Assembly (NCBI GenBank): GCA_009930305.1
Contig: RZYM01000001.1
Location: 248,001 to 312,000 of the forward strand
DNA: 64,000 nucleotides
Direction: 5' to 3'
DNA from: Bacteroidia bacterium
Lineage (GTDB): Bacteria > Bacteroidota > Bacteroidia > Bacteroidales > Paludibacteraceae
The position numbers and the translations under genes are program-made. Shown here piece by piece: positions 63,513 to 64,000 of this stretch. The number at the start of each line of letters is the position of its first letter. The first letter of the stretch is position 1. A model generated the notes under the pieces. That model had not been told where the DNA came from. It made no database searches and was given only the letters and a program-made list of their open reading frames with translations.

Positions 63513-64000
63513 TTATTTCTGAAAGCAAGATATTTTCTTCATAACCATAAAAACAGCCCAATCGGGTAGATGTTTTATAAATGGTACGAATAAATAGTTG
63601 ATAGCTCCGGGCATAGATTGCTTCTTCTTTTTAAACATTTTTTTCAGTGCAATCTTTACTAATTTTTCAGGGCGCATGCTTACGTTAATTGCAACTGCGA
63701 CTTTGCGCCAATATGGACTTAAACCGTATAAGCCTGTATCAACAGCTCCCGGGCATATTGCTGTAACTCCTACGCCAAAAGGTTTCATTTCGTACCATAA
63801 CGAGCGAGAAAAATTTAGTATATAAGCTTTGGTTGCATTGTATGTGCTTATTCCGGGCATTGACATCCACGCACTCATCGAACTCATATTAAGTATATAT
63901 CCTCTACCGCGTTTTTTCATATCGTTTCCAAAAAGTCTACACATATTTGTAACGGTGCGTATATGTAAATGAAGCATTAAATTAACGCGTCTTTCTTCAG
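63513..64000 (-). CDS. short-chain dehydrogenase/reductase (5' end off window)
   Basis: The frame runs from its stop at 63513 to the right edge, so the N-terminal nucleotide-binding half (TGxxxGIG) is outside. The visible 160 residues show ERRVNLMLHLHIRTVTNMCRLF, the catalytic Ser in GYILNMSSMSAWMSMPG, and YNATKAYILNFSRSL with catalytic Tyr and Lys. AICPGAVDTGLYGLSP is the usual PG motif after the active site. The C-terminal tail is very basic (KMFKKKKQ) and then hydrophobic (INYLFVPFIKHLPDWAVFMVMKK), suggesting membrane association. Resembles the YqjQ/DltE group of SDRs. Substrate unknown. Convergent with dusB, 7 bases apart. Confidence 0.85.
   Translation of the reverse strand, partial: EERRVNLMLHLHIRTVTNMCRLFGNDMKKRGRGYILNMSSMSAWMSMPGISTYNATKAYILNFSRSLWYEMKPFGVGVTAICPGAVDTGLYGLSPYWRKVAVAINVSMRPEKLVKIALKKMFKKKKQSMPGAINYLFVPFIKHLPDWAVFMVMKKISCFQK

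Overview
The window is AT-rich chromosomal DNA from a member of the Bacteroidota, most likely order Bacteroidales. The evidence is a SusC/SusD pair, Bacteroidetes-type -7 elements (TAnnTTTG) in front of most transcription units, tRNA genes without an encoded CCA, a menaquinone pathway, the Bacteroidetes-type EF-G paralogue, and several parts and cargoes of the type IX secretion system (T9SS). T9SS argues against the genus Bacteroides itself and for a Paludibacter/Porphyromonas-like or uncultured lineage. This is inference from gene content; no rRNA gene is present to settle it.

Layout. 1-9.9 kb is housekeeping: a partial GtrA-like gene, ksgA, recQ, the clpP-clpX pair, tRNA-Leu with trigger factor, convergent menA/menG, and mdh. 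10-16.3 kb holds a PorW/SprE-like T9SS lipoprotein, an EF-G2-like translation factor and a FabH-like ketoacyl-ACP synthase. 16.3-23 kb holds a secreted GH13 amylase with a T9SS tail, cysS, tRNA-Glu and a PIF1-like helicase. 23.3-42.3 kb is one long + strand polysaccharide utilisation locus (PUL): SusC, SusD, a surface glycan-binding lipoprotein, four GH16 glucanases, one GH128 glucanase, an inner-membrane sugar symporter, a large cytoplasmic protein that looks like a beta-1,3-glucan phosphorylase, and a GH3 beta-glucosidase. 42.4-45.5 kb has nadB and a small accessory patch with a RhuM-family gene. 45.5-50.7 kb encodes a PorP/SprF-like protein beside a 1372-residue secreted protein with a type B T9SS sorting domain. 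51-64 kb has mutS, a secreted CotH-like protein with a T9SS tail, an M24 peptidase, a TetR - U32 - AsmA operon, dusB and a partial short-chain dehydrogenase.

How it works together. The PUL is best read as a beta-1,3-glucan (laminarin, callose or fungal glucan type) system. Surface and secreted GH16/GH128 enzymes cut the polymer, SusD and the glycan-binding lipoprotein hold it, and SusC imports oligosaccharides. The GH3 enzyme trims them in the periplasm or at the surface, the symporter moves them into the cytoplasm, and the phosphorylase splits them to glucose-1-phosphate. No regulator is encoded beside the locus. Four proteins (amylase, the last GH16, the 1372-residue protein and CotH) carry C-terminal domains typical of T9SS export, and two T9SS-associated proteins (PorW/SprE-like and PorP/SprF-like) are also here, so T9SS appears to be a main export route. 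The core T9SS motor and translocon genes are not in this window.
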